From: Pseudorhizobium endolithicum
Lineage (GTDB): Bacteria > Pseudomonadota > Alphaproteobacteria > Rhizobiales > Rhizobiaceae
NCBI RefSeq assembly: GCF_902153245.2
Contig: NZ_CABFWF030000001.1
Location: 62,001-126,000 of the forward strand
Direction: 5' to 3'
Length of the DNA stretch: 64,000 bases
The translations under genes were made by a program, and so were the position numbers. Positions within the stretch are counted from its first letter, which is position 1; the number at the start of each line of letters is the position of its first letter. The notes beneath the pieces were generated by a model, which saw only the letters and a program-made list of their open reading frames with translations, did not search any database and had not been told where the DNA came from. Below, piece after piece: positions 17,594-25,825 of this stretch.

Positions 17594-18385
17594 ATGGAGA
17601 CTTACTCACGGCGGCTTGCGCGGAAGGCAATCGAAGGTCTCGCGAGGACGGGCTTATGGAAAGAGTCTGAACAGGCTCTCATCCGGAGCGCCTCTAGCTA
17701 TTGGGAAGATCCGACTGCGAACCATTTCGCAACCAACTCCCATTGGTGCCGTGACGTGGGCATTGAGAGCACCGTCTGGAACCAGCTGGGGAAGCCGCAC
17801 CTCGCAATACTTCAAAGGCATATGAAGGCTATAGGAAAAGAATGCGAGCGTGAACGTATCCTCGAGTGGGGTTGCGGCGGCGGCGCAAACGCGATCCATT
17901 TCGCAAGTTCAGCCAAGGAGTTCGTGGGCGCTGACGTCTCCAGGGCGTCGTTGGCGGAGTGCAAGTCACAACTGGAACAAAGGGGCCACGCCAATTTCAG
18001 CCTCATTCATATCGACATCGCTGAACCCGAACAGGCAGTGCGGCACCTACTTGGCACTTGCGACGTGTTCTTGTGCACCTACGTCTTCGAGCTCCTCCCA
18101 TCACCCGAGTATGGCACTCGTGTCCTTAAGCTCGCATACGAGCTCCTCCAACCAGGTGGCTGCGCCATCATACAGATAAAATACCAAACTCACGACCGCC
18201 GGACGCAGCCACGCAGATGGCTGTACCAGAGAAACCTCGCCAACATGACTACATACCCAATCGACGAGTTCTGGCAGATCGCGAGCCGCGTGGGATTTTC
18301 ACCCGCCTTCGTAACCCTTTTGCCGAAAGACCTGCTGGTGGAGGACGAGCGCTACGCTTACTTCGTACTGGATAAGCGAGGTTAA
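17594..18385 (+). CDS. Class I SAM-dependent methyltransferase
   Basis: 263 residues. Motif I EWGCGGGANAIHFA, acidic end of beta2 VGADVS, motif II region TCDVFLCTYVFELLPSPEYG and post-II LLQPGGCAIIQIKY identify the Rossmann methyltransferase fold. The GC-poor codon choice differs from the upstream chromosomal genes, suggesting transfer. No SAM-methyltransferase partner or substrate is evident; natural-product, lipid or nucleic-acid substrates are all possible. Confidence 0.85.
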   Translation: METYSRRLARKAIEGLARTGLWKESEQALIRSASSYWEDPTANHFATNSHWCRDVGIESTVWNQLGKPHLAILQRHMKAIGKECERERILEWGCGGGANAIHFASSAKEFVGADVSRASLAECKSQLEQRGHANFSLIHIDIAEPEQAVRHLLGTCDVFLCTYVFELLPSPEYGTRVLKLAYELLQPGGCAIIQIKYQTHDRRTQPRRWLYQRNLANMTTYPIDEFWQIASRVGFSPAFVTLLPKDLLVEDERYAYFVLDKRG

Positions 18386-18534
18386 ATTCCCGTGCTCGTG
18401 AAACGGACATCGCCCGTGACGCACCGAGTCCCGGAGGAATTCTGGAAACACCGCAAAGTCATCGGCTTCTGGAAATGTGGGACCGAAAGCGAGACGCTGG
18501 AGTAGTTATGTTTTCTGGCAATGAAGTCCCACGA

Positions 18535-19101
18535 CTACAGAGAGCCAAGTCGCGGAAGTGCTGGCAGATCCACCGCTTCAAGCGCGTCTTTGTGCGGTAG
18601 ATCCTTCTGGCAGATGTGGCGATGGGGTCCCCTCAACATTCCAGTCAACATGCCTACCGCTGCACGTCGATCTTGACGGCGTTCCTTTCGCGTACCTTGA
18701 GCCCCCTTTGGAACAAACTCTACTTGGAAATGCATGTCGGCTCCATGCTCCGGCTTCCAGAAGCAACGGAGGGAGTAATATGACATCTCGATCGACATGA
18801 GTTGTCCGCGAGTGAACTGATAGAAACCGAGGTAATGCACTTCTTCAGTGACCGGTGAGGGTGCCCGCTGGTTCTTCTGCACGAAACGCTCGTTCGCTAT
18901 CGTCGCGGCACCACATCCGTAGCTGTGCACTCCGTCGTTCCCTCGAGATAGGAAATGCGAGGCCACAGAAAGGGCATAGCTCTCCCCTTCCCCGAGCGGC
19001 ATGAAGGTAAGCAGCATCTCCTCATCGAAGATGCCTTCGGGAGTTACAAATTTTGGATACAGAGCTGCCCGGCAGAGCAAATCACCGTCAAGCATCGGCA
19101 T
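18535..19101 (-). CDS. Unknown protein C of a three-gene cassette
   Basis: 188 residues, no recognised domain. Its ATG lies inside the 3' end of the preceding gene (14-base overlap in another frame), so translation is almost certainly coupled. The N-terminal half (LYPKFVTPEGIFDEEMLLTF, then YALSVASHFLSRG) looks like a beta-rich globular domain; the C-terminus is basic (RKERRQDRRAA). No signal peptide or membrane segment. It is the last gene of the unit that starts at 20466. Confidence 0.7.
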   Translation of the reverse strand: MPMLDGDLLCRAALYPKFVTPEGIFDEEMLLTFMPLGEGESYALSVASHFLSRGNDGVHSYGCGAATIANERFVQKNQRAPSPVTEEVHYLGFYQFTRGQLMSIEMSYYSLRCFWKPEHGADMHFQVEFVPKGAQGTRKERRQDRRAAVGMLTGMLRGPHRHICQKDLPHKDALEAVDLPALPRLGSL

Positions 19102-19642
19102 CCATAGTGGTTGACGAAGCAGGAGGCGCCCCTATCAGCTCGACGAGCTTCTCAAACACGGTCATGTCATGTGCGACATCGTGTACGCATTTCACACCGA
19201 GACGCTTATTTAGATCCATTACGTCCAGATCGTCTTCTTCGACCGTAAGATACCTTTTCAGATCACCATAATCCCAAGTAAACACAACCCCCTCACCATC
19301 CTGTGGCATTACCTTGGGAGGCTTAACAGAGAAGTTTTGGGAAATCACCGCGAGGATACTAGAGGCTCGTTCAGCAGCTTCCGCGTCCACGTGCAAGGTA
19401 TGATCATCCGGCAACAATGCCATGTGCTTGATAGCCTGCTGCAGGACGGCGAACCTGATAGATCTGTCGCTGTTGGCACCGAGATTAGTAGGATCCTCCG
19501 AATGCATGGATACCCAGGAAGATACCTGCGCAGGCTCCGCATTCGTTTGTGAACCATATATCCCAAACGGGAAGAACACGGAGCGTCCGCCGCCGCTCTC
19601 TTGGACAGCCACATACTTTCTGGGCTTGATCTTCATCACCAT
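19088..19642 (-). CDS. Unknown protein B of a three-gene cassette
   Basis: 184 residues, not confidently recognised. The middle has an alternating pattern (AAERASSILAVISQ..., then DGEGVVFTWDYGDLKRYLTV) that I have seen in other orphan operons of similar layout, but I cannot name the family. It starts 2 bases after the stop of gene A and overlaps gene C by 14 bases. Predicted soluble and acidic. Confidence 0.7.
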   Translation of the reverse strand: MVMKIKPRKYVAVQESGGGRSVFFPFGIYGSQTNAEPAQVSSWVSMHSEDPTNLGANSDRSIRFAVLQQAIKHMALLPDDHTLHVDAEAAERASSILAVISQNFSVKPPKVMPQDGEGVVFTWDYGDLKRYLTVEEDDLDVMDLNKRLGVKCVHDVAHDMTVFEKLVELIGAPPASSTTMDADA

Positions 19643-19644
19643 CG

Positions 19645-20466
19645 TTAATCGCCTAATGCCTTTGGTGAAACAGACGCACCGACCCTTAAAGTCTCCGCGA
19701 TCAATTGCCTAAATATGATGCCTTGCTCCACAGCTTCAATGAGGCGCCCGGTAGGCACCGTGTTGAAATCCAAGGTGAGTGAAGTGCCAAAGCTTTGTTT
19801 GGATATCGGAGTCGCCCCACTATGCATGCCAACTTGCGGGATCATCTGAAATACGAAGTGTTGCGTCGCAGCGACCCCGAACCTCATCACCCGGTTGATC
19901 TGCACGTCCACATCCTGCAGCGCCTTCCGGCGATTCACCTGCAGGATAGGATCTCGTACATCCGAATAACCTAACTCATACTCTGTAACGTCAAGAAAAG
20001 CTCTTGTTGCTGCCTGCTCGTCGACTTCGGGCTTTATGAGGTTGGCAACTACCGAGAGACGAACAGCGGGCCCAACCGCCGCGCTCACTTCCCCAGCCCG
20101 AGATTCGATATCTGCCAGAATAGCCGCAGTGTCCATCAATGGCATGGCATCATCTAGATCCTGCGTCTCAGCCGGAGACACTACGACATCCAATCGACCT
20201 GGTTGCAACTGCACTTGATATGCCCTGGCACCTCTAGTGCCAGAGGCCAGTCCTAGCAACGGGTTCGCAGGTCCGGGCACCTTGTTCCTTTGAACAATCT
20301 CAGCCTCATCCCCGGTGACCAGCAAATAGATCTGATCAGCTCTTACGTTTGTCACGTCCGGCAAAAACCAGACGAACTGAACTGACTGAGATTCCCAGAG
20401 CGCCATCACAAACCTTTCTACTTCCGACACACTAATTACCAACGCAGTCACAATTTGCAATGGCAT
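19645..20466 (-). CDS. Unknown protein A of a three-gene cassette
   Basis: 273 residues, first gene of the unit; TTAGGAG precedes the ATG at 20466. The pattern of strands and the segments VRLSVVANLIKP and LTLDFNTVPTGRLIEAVEQG recall the sporadically distributed TIGR04255-like proteins, but the match is weak by eye. No catalytic motif, signal or membrane helix is evident. Codon use is GC-poor compared with the chromosome. Tight coupling with B and C implies a shared job. Confidence 0.7.
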   Translation of the reverse strand: MPLQIVTALVISVSEVERFVMALWESQSVQFVWFLPDVTNVRADQIYLLVTGDEAEIVQRNKVPGPANPLLGLASGTRGARAYQVQLQPGRLDVVVSPAETQDLDDAMPLMDTAAILADIESRAGEVSAAVGPAVRLSVVANLIKPEVDEQAATRAFLDVTEYELGYSDVRDPILQVNRRKALQDVDVQINRVMRFGVAATQHFVFQMIPQVGMHSGATPISKQSFGTSLTLDFNTVPTGRLIEAVEQGIIFRQLIAETLRVGASVSPKALGD

Positions 20467-20556
20467 CGCTCCTAAGGCGCGAGGACGACAGGTTTGTCTT
20501 TAATACCCCCTTAGCGCCAACTAGCTGTTTTCCCTTCTGCGCGTTACCAGTGGGCG

Positions 20557-20841
20557 ATGACCTGGCAGAAGAAATACCGCTGGACCCGCACATGGGGAGA
20601 CGAGCTCGGCCTTGACGACAAGCCTCATGAGGATTTCGTGGGATGGGACGGCGAGGTGAACATTGGGCGTATCTACCTCGACCGGCAGACGCTGAAGGCG
20701 GGGAAGTGGCGTTGGGCACTTCAGTACCCTGAGGGAGGGAAGCCATTCATGCCCAATACAGGCTGGCTACCTACCGCAGCAGAAGCAGCCCGGCATGTCG
20801 AGGAAGCTTGGGACGAGCAGAAGGCGAGACTGGGACGCTGA
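20557..20841 (+). CDS. Hypothetical small protein
   Basis: 94 residues, rich in Trp (MTWQKKYRWTRTWGDE; GKWRWALQYPEGGKPF), followed by a helical C-terminus (TAAEAARHVEEAWDEQKARL). No family recognised. It lies upstream of CsbD on the same strand, divergent from the three-gene cassette. Confidence 0.6.
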   Translation: MTWQKKYRWTRTWGDELGLDDKPHEDFVGWDGEVNIGRIYLDRQTLKAGKWRWALQYPEGGKPFMPNTGWLPTAAEAARHVEEAWDEQKARLGR

Positions 20842-20910
20842 CGGCGAAGGATCGAACCAATCTCCGGACTGCGCGTTGATATGCGCAATGGTCCAAACGG
20901 AGGAAGATCC

Positions 20911-21114
20911 ATGGATTGGAACCGCGTTGAAGGAAACTGGAAGCAGATGAAGGGCAAGGTCAAGGAACAGTGGGGCAAGCTCACTGATGACGACCTCGAC
21001 CGGATCGAAGGCAAGCGCGACCAGCTCGAAGGCAAGATTCAGGAGCGGTACGGCTACGAAAAGGATCAGGCCCGCCGAGATGTAGATGACTGGTATGGGC
21101 GCCAGACCTGGTGA
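20911..21114 (+). CDS. CsbD family stress-response protein
   Basis: 67 residues with the CsbD signature: MDWNRVEGNWKQMKGKVKEQ, then WGKLTDDDLDRIEGKRDQLEG and a YGYEKDQA C-terminal part. GGAGGAAG lies 4 bases before the ATG at 20911, and a terminator follows directly. CsbD proteins are small, charged and induced by general stress in Rhizobiales; biochemical role unknown. Probably the last host gene before the prophage. Confidence 0.92.
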   Translation: MDWNRVEGNWKQMKGKVKEQWGKLTDDDLDRIEGKRDQLEGKIQERYGYEKDQARRDVDDWYGRQTW

Positions 21115-21120
21115 CTCGTC

Positions 21121-21144
21121 AAGCCCCGCCTCGGCGGGGCTTTT
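21121..21144 (+). terminator. Rho-independent terminator of csbD
   Basis: AGCCCCGCC / GGCGGGGCT perfect stem with a 2-base loop (TC), followed by TTT. Confidence 0.85.
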
Positions 21145-21339
21145 CGTATGTCACCTTGACCGGCGACGCGTCTCACGCCATTTCATCCTTCACCCGATGG
21201 CGGCTCGCGCGACCCTGTGCCGCGGCTAATACACCCGATGCGTACCAAAAATGTCCTGACTGCACTCGCCGACACCGGCACCAAATGCGAAAGAGCAGTT
21301 GCCCGATTGAGAAAGCCGGGCTTTTCCCCTTATTGCCCT

Positions 21340-21361
21340 GCCCCTCGGTGGGGCTTTTTTT
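21340..21361 (+). terminator. Rho-independent terminator
   Basis: GCCCC TCGGT GGGGC followed by seven T. It faces rightward with no obvious gene upstream in the 200 bases before it, so it may belong to a small RNA or to a gene separated by the prophage insertion. Confidence 0.7.
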
Positions 21362-21508
21362 GCGTCGAGCCGCAGTAAGCGCACGGCTGCGGACGGGACC
21401 GGCAGAGAAGATAGCGATCGCTCGATCGAGCCTAGCCTTACGCTGCGCCTTGTGCGGAGAGAAGAACGCGAGGATTATGGCGGGCTATTGGGCAGCGGAG
21501 TTTCCCGA

Positions 21509-21583
21509 ATGCCAGACTGGCTCACCACCAGCATCATGGTTGTAGCGGCGATACTGGCCGTCGCTTCGTTCTTGGGACACTAG
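21509..21583 (+). CDS. Possible 24-residue hydrophobic peptide
   Basis: MPDWLTTSIMVVAAILAVAS and four more residues: a single membrane helix, with GGAG 7 bases upstream. It could be a small membrane peptide or type I toxin-like, but such frames occur by chance. Confidence 0.2.
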   Translation: MPDWLTTSIMVVAAILAVASFLGH

Positions 21584-21590
21584 GCTGGCT

Positions 21591-21992
21591 TTAGTCGATC
21601 CGCAGCCACTTGCGCAGCCCCGTGATCATCAGATCCGAGAACCAGATGAAGGTTCCGCCAGCCGTGAACCCCAGCCCGATGAAGATCATCGAGGCCCGCT
21701 TACCGAGCGCCTTGATCTCCTTCACCTCCTTGATCGTCGGCATGACATCTTTCTCCACCACCTTCGTAAGTTCGGAGATGACATCTCGCTGCTGAGCGAC
21801 CGTCTGGCCGGTCAGGATGATGGTGCTATCCAGCCGGGAATACTCATCGGCATGCTTGTCTAAGCGCTTGTGGATCTCGGATCGGCTCTCCCTTGCCGAC
21901 CGCTTCTCTTCCTGGAAATCCTCCCGGAGCCGATGGATACCCTCCTCCACTCGCCCCAGCACCCGCAGAATGTCATCATTCGATCCCGGCAT
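21591..21992 (-). CDS. Phage coiled-coil membrane protein (lysis region, DUF1515-like)
   Basis: 133 residues. A long charged helix (ILRVLGRVEEGIHRLREDFQ, continuing to about residue 100) is followed by one C-terminal membrane helix (MIFIGLGFTAGGTFIWFSDL). Similar short proteins sit in the lysis cassettes of rhizobial phages. Start at 21992 is the first ATG of the frame in a clear context; a GTG 7 codons upstream is possible. Role, perhaps as a holin partner, is inferred from place. Confidence 0.65.
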   Translation of the reverse strand: MPGSNDDILRVLGRVEEGIHRLREDFQEEKRSARESRSEIHKRLDKHADEYSRLDSTIILTGQTVAQQRDVISELTKVVEKDVMPTIKEVKEIKALGKRASMIFIGLGFTAGGTFIWFSDLMITGLRKWLRID

Positions 21993-22144
21993 ATCGTCGC
22001 TTTCATGCACTGAACTGGAGGTGTGCGAGGCAAGCCACAAGCCCGGCGAAAGCCTTGGCTGTCACTTCAGTATGCACATCGAGTCTGCAGGCTCGACGTG
22101 ACGAGACCCGGTCAGGCCCGCCGCCTGATCGGGTCTTTTGCGTC

Positions 22145-22387
22145 TCATCCGCCAGCTTCGCCATGCCTTTGGCACTCGTCCCGCGTCCAGAGAGCCGCAG
22201 CGCAAAATCCGACCACCGTGCGGTCAATCTTGCGCTGATCAGCAGTCGTCGCGCCGCGGGCGCCGATGAGGTCAGTCCCGACCACCCGTCGAAGGCCCTC
22301 GACACTTCCGGGCGCCGAAGTCCCACATGCCGTCAGGGCAAAGGTCAAACCGAGAGCGATCATCGTCCGAGGCGTCACCTGCTTCAT
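22145..22387 (-). CDS. Rz1-like outer-membrane spanin lipoprotein
   Basis: 80 residues. It begins MKQVTPRTMIALGLTFALTACG with a perfect lipobox LTAC. Its start lies inside the Rz-like gene in another frame, the nested layout typical of Rz/Rz1. Outer-membrane spanin subunit expected to join the inner-membrane protein to fuse membranes at the end of lysis. Unlike many Rz1 proteins it is not proline-rich. Confidence 0.6.
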   Translation of the reverse strand: MKQVTPRTMIALGLTFALTACGTSAPGSVEGLRRVVGTDLIGARGATTADQRKIDRTVVGFCAAALWTRDECQRHGEAGG

Positions 22388-22511
22388 TGTTCTGCCTTTC
22401 AATCTGGTTGAGGGCATCATCGCTGGCTTTGTCCCAGATCCAGCCGACGACGAGCGCGAGAATGATGAGGATGGCGAGAGCGCCGATGATGCGGGGAGAC
22501 TTGAGCATCAC
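22272..22511 (-). CDS. Rz-like inner-membrane spanin
   Basis: 79 residues: N-terminal membrane anchor (IIGALAILIILALVVGWIW), then a short polar periplasmic part ending in CPDGMWDFGARKCRG. It overlaps the holin-like gene by 4 bases (ATGA) and contains the start of the lipoprotein gene. The periplasmic part is shorter than usual for Rz. Confidence 0.6.
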   Translation of the reverse strand: MMLKSPRIIGALAILIILALVVGWIWDKASDDALNQIERQNNEAGDASDDDRSRFDLCPDGMWDFGARKCRGPSTGGRD

Positions 22512-22744
22512 TCGACCACCTTCTTGATTTGCACTTCCGGGTCAGACGGCAGCACCGCCGGCCGGGGCCGAAGCCAGATGTTGAGCAGGAACAGTCCCGC
22601 GAGGAACATCCGCTGATAGTCCTGCGGCACGATGGCGAGGATCTCCGGCGCGTTCAGGATCTCCGGAAGCACCGTGATCAGTGCTAGGAGACCGTTCACG
22701 ATCCAGGTACGCCACCTGGCGAGCATCTTGAAGAACGAGGTCAT
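22508..22744 (-). CDS. Holin-like phage membrane protein
   Basis: 78 residues with two hydrophobic segments (WIVNGLLALITVLPEILNA and RMFLAGLFLLNIWL) and a charged C-terminus. It sits between lysin and spanin genes, 4 bases from the lysin stop. Holin function follows from position. Confidence 0.65.
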   Translation of the reverse strand: MTSFFKMLARWRTWIVNGLLALITVLPEILNAPEILAIVPQDYQRMFLAGLFLLNIWLRPRPAVLPSDPEVQIKKVVE

Positions 22745-22748
22745 GGGA

Positions 22749-23570
22749 TCACCCGCAGAACAAGCCGAACCACTGGCACGGCAGATTGGAGAAGAAGGCC
22801 CAGCCGGCAGCCAGAGCCGCGATGACGCCACCAGCAGCAGCGGCAGTGCCGGTCGGTACCGGCTTGCTTTCGGCGGCAGGAGGCCGTGGGATGGGCTTTG
22901 GACCCGGCATGGGCGATGGAGCAGCTGCCGCGCGTGGCGCGTATCCTGCCGCCTTCAGCGCCTTCTCGAACTCCAACGCATGACGGCCGATCTTCTCGGC
23001 CTTGTCCGTGCCGTTGACGACGCGCCGAGCGTTTATGAATTCCCGGAGGTCTTCGGCGTCGTCCTCGTCAATATCGTCGATGTAGTCGAGAAGATCCTTG
23101 CCTGTCCACCAGCCTTCCTTGTTTCCGAGGAACAGCGAGTGAGCCGAGATGAAGGGATCGCCGCGCTTCTCCGGGTTCGTCACCAGGTCGACGTTGAGGC
23201 CGAAAACCTCATTGAGACGCTTGCTCGCGAACTCCGCATTCCGCCTTCCGGTGTTCTGTACATGGCCCTCACCCCGGAAGCGGTATCCGTCTCCCCTCTG
23301 GGTGTTGCCCAACACCTTCCCGATCTTCGTTCCCGGCTCGTACTTGTTGAAGTAGTAGACCGGCCCCCTCTCCCTGATCGGCTGCATCGTGCCCGCCGTC
23401 TCGTGGAACGCTGTTGCGAGATTGTAGGCCAGGAGGTTCAGCGGGTCGGCGAAGTAGTGCTTCTCCCATACGTCCAGGAGGTTGGTGAAGCCGTCCACCT
23501 GCTGTTGCGTGAAGCCGTGCGGGAACATGGCTCCGCCCCTCAGGGAGGCGAAGAACGCCGCTCTGTTCAT
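22749..23570 (-). CDS. Endolysin, glycoside hydrolase family 19-like, with C-terminal membrane anchor
   Basis: 273 residues. The catalytic region AYNLATAFHETAGTMQPI places the general acid Glu at residue 57, and FRGEGHVQNTGRRN is the second family block. After a proline-rich linker (PSPMPGPKPIPRPPAAESKP) the last ~30 residues form a membrane helix (GGVIAALAAGWAFFSNL). It cleaves peptidoglycan glycan strands during lysis; the anchor could tether the enzyme to the inner membrane. Confidence 0.85.
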   Translation of the reverse strand: MNRAAFFASLRGGAMFPHGFTQQQVDGFTNLLDVWEKHYFADPLNLLAYNLATAFHETAGTMQPIRERGPVYYFNKYEPGTKIGKVLGNTQRGDGYRFRGEGHVQNTGRRNAEFASKRLNEVFGLNVDLVTNPEKRGDPFISAHSLFLGNKEGWWTGKDLLDYIDDIDEDDAEDLREFINARRVVNGTDKAEKIGRHALEFEKALKAAGYAPRAAAAPSPMPGPKPIPRPPAAESKPVPTGTAAAAGGVIAALAAGWAFFSNLPCQWFGLFCG

Positions 23571-23615
23571 GGGTATCTCCTGATGTTCGGTTGATCAGTC
23601 TGCTATGCTGTGCCG

Positions 23616-23753
23616 ATGAGATGCGAGACCTGCGACAACACCGGCTGGGTGTGTGAGACGCACCACCGGCCATGGAACGGCCCGAAGGCTTGCTGCTGCG
23701 GTGGCGCCGGCATGCCCTGCATCATCTGCAATGGTGATGGGCAGTCGTTCTAG
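23616..23753 (+). CDS. 45-residue double zinc-knuckle protein
   Basis: MRCETCDNTGWVCE starts a protein with nine cysteines arranged as CxxCxxxGxxC, CCC, and CIICNGDG, close to DnaJ-type zinc-finger repeats (CxxCxGxG). It is read against the lysis operon and ends 4 bases into the acyltransferase 3' end. Similar tiny proteins are common in rhizobial phages; function unknown. Nucleic-acid or chaperone binding is possible. Confidence 0.65.
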   Translation: MRCETCDNTGWVCETHHRPWNGPKACCCGGAGMPCIICNGDGQSF

Positions 23754-25762
23754 CTGTGACCGGCGATGACCGGAAGCAATGGGCCAACGACTTGGTCAAC
23801 GCCTGAGCGAGTCAAATGGTCGTCATCAGAATAGAAGACGGAATCATCAGTATGGGCAACACAGCGTTCGGGAATGCGGGTGCCGCAAAGAGCCTTCTCC
23901 GGATAGACCCGCACGACGTTGCTACCCGTGACAGCGTCAAGAACCGCATACGCCTCTCGGTTCCTTTCCGAGAATACTTGAAGTGACGTGGTTATACCCC
24001 CAGTCTCAATCCATCGTTCCAGAAGGACTTTCGATTTCGGTGCGATCTTTGCCAACGTTGACACAACGTTCCAACCAACTTCGGGCGTCGGATAGATCAG
24101 CACAACACGGTGACCATAGTCCACCAGCTCTTGGATTGCATGGGTTATTCCTAGTGAGACCTGAGCAGCCCGATCCGCCTCATCTTCAAAGGAACCGTCA
24201 ACAGGAACCATAGGAATTCTGCCGCCTGATTCTTTTCCGCCCTCCTTGTTGTCGAACCGCTCACCTGTGATGTAGCCGGCATATCTCCCTGCAACCACGA
24301 CCGTTGCTGGGTGGATGCTCAAAAGGTACTCCCGCACACGAGTGTTATGTCTACCGCATCCGGCGTCAGGAACCCTTGTGAACCCGGGGGCGTAAAGACA
24401 CCCACTATAGGCAAGCAACTCGAATGGCTTGGCCTCGCGTTCAAGAGCCTCGTTCAGCGCCGGAGCGTACATCGATGCGTGGCTGTCTCCGATTAAAATC
24501 CAACTGTCCAAGCCAGCAGCAGGCCGGAACGAGCACCGGTCTTCAAACTCCCGCCCAAAACAAACTCGGCCATCTTTCTCTAGCAGCCGCTCCTGCTTTG
24601 TCACCGCAGCGGCTTCGCGCACCAACGGAGGTAGCCGCGTGGGGAAGCCGGCTGCGGCGACAATGGCTATTGAGCCAGCCAGGATGACGCCTGCTGCTCC
24701 ACTGACAGTCCCGCAGAAGAGCCTCCGACCAATCCGTTCTACCTTTCTAAAACGCTGCTCTACCCACACCCACGAAGCAGTAGCGACGGCGACAGAGAGA
24801 CCGGTCAGTTGGGCGTAGTCGAAAGGATCGAGAGCGTTCACGCTCGACAACCTCGCGAACACGAATATTGGCTGATGCCAGAGATAAAGCGAGTATGAGA
24901 CCCACCCAATGAAGACCAGTGGCGAGGTCTTTAAGAGTGCTGATCCAAAATTGTGCCCGCCAAACCAGACAACTAGGCAAGCTCCCAAGATCGGGACTAA
25001 GGTCGCAAAGCCTGGATGTCTCGTTTCTTGATCAAAGGCGATGACGGACCATGCGAGCAGGGCAATACCTGCTGAGACTGCAAAACCTGCAGACAGCCCC
25101 TCTGTCCTACGTTCGCGTATCGTCTCCAAGTATGCCAAACTTGCGCCCGCCATTAGCTCCCATGCGCGGAAGGGCAGCAGGTAGAATGCCGCGGACGGAG
25201 CCGCTTCCGCACCCCATTCCGCCAGAAGCAGCGAAGCCGCCGCCAGCACTAGCACAGCGCCTACCATTGCCCATCGGCGCGATGCAAATGCGATCGCAAG
25301 AACGGGGAAGAACAGGTAGAATTGCTCTTCGACCGCCAAGCTCCACATATGTATCAGCGGGTTAGTCTCTGTAGGCTCAGCGAAATATCCAGCTTCCCTC
25401 CAAAAAAGGAAGTTTGACACGGGCAGAACCGAAGACACCTCCGCCCTTGCCAATTGCGCAAATTGTTCTGGGAGCAGCAGAACCCAACCTATAGGCAGGC
25501 AGACGATCAACATCACGAAAAGGGCCGGTAGGATTCTCCGAAGCCGCCTATCGTAGAAGCGCCCTAGGGAAAACTCGCCCGCCGATTGCCACCGTATAAT
25601 CTGCGTGGCTATCAAATAGCCGGAGATCACAAAGAACACGTCGACGCCGACATAGCCTCCACTTAAGAAGATAGTGTCGCCGAAAGGCAAGTGCATGTGG
25701 AAGGCTACGACAGCGGAAACCGCTATTGCTCGGAGCCCGTCAATCTCCCGTCGATAATTCAA
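23750..25762 (-). CDS. O-antigen acyltransferase (OafA/YrhL family) with SGNH domain
   Basis: 670 residues. The N-terminal acyltransferase-3 domain has about 10 membrane helices, the family start YRREIDGLRAIAVSAVVAFH with catalytic His22, and FFVISGYLI and RRLRRILPAL motifs. The last third is a periplasmic SGNH hydrolase-like domain (LIGDSHASMYAPAL). Such proteins O-acetylate lipopolysaccharide or other surface glycans. It is AT-richer than its neighbours and lies between spike and lysis genes, the usual site of lysogenic-conversion genes. Confidence 0.88.
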   Translation of the reverse strand: MNYRREIDGLRAIAVSAVVAFHMHLPFGDTIFLSGGYVGVDVFFVISGYLIATQIIRWQSAGEFSLGRFYDRRLRRILPALFVMLIVCLPIGWVLLLPEQFAQLARAEVSSVLPVSNFLFWREAGYFAEPTETNPLIHMWSLAVEEQFYLFFPVLAIAFASRRWAMVGAVLVLAAASLLLAEWGAEAAPSAAFYLLPFRAWELMAGASLAYLETIRERRTEGLSAGFAVSAGIALLAWSVIAFDQETRHPGFATLVPILGACLVVWFGGHNFGSALLKTSPLVFIGWVSYSLYLWHQPIFVFARLSSVNALDPFDYAQLTGLSVAVATASWVWVEQRFRKVERIGRRLFCGTVSGAAGVILAGSIAIVAAAGFPTRLPPLVREAAAVTKQERLLEKDGRVCFGREFEDRCSFRPAAGLDSWILIGDSHASMYAPALNEALEREAKPFELLAYSGCLYAPGFTRVPDAGCGRHNTRVREYLLSIHPATVVVAGRYAGYITGERFDNKEGGKESGGRIPMVPVDGSFEDEADRAAQVSLGITHAIQELVDYGHRVVLIYPTPEVGWNVVSTLAKIAPKSKVLLERWIETGGITTSLQVFSERNREAYAVLDAVTGSNVVRVYPEKALCGTRIPERCVAHTDDSVFYSDDDHLTRSGVDQVVGPLLPVIAGHS

Positions 25763-25825
25763 TCCCAGGCCCTAAGGTTGTGGCTAAACGCCAACTAACG
25801 CATGCTTCGCGCCGTGCCAAGTACA

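Larger units (their letters stand above)
21145..21590. other. Gene-poor stretch at the probable left prophage boundary
   Basis: 446 bases between csbD and the first phage gene on the minus strand. It contains a second terminator-like hairpin (21340-21361) and a possible 24-codon frame, but no tRNA or convincing gene. If the left attachment site is in the window, it is most likely here; its core cannot be identified without the right end. Confidence 0.45.

Noticed and set aside
18392..18505. 37-codon frame starting with GTG after the SAM methyltransferase
   Set aside because: No ribosome site and no resemblance; likely chance.
21121..21361. Possible CRISPR-like repeats of GCCCCGCC...GGGGC
   Set aside because: Only two unlike terminator hairpins, no spacer array.
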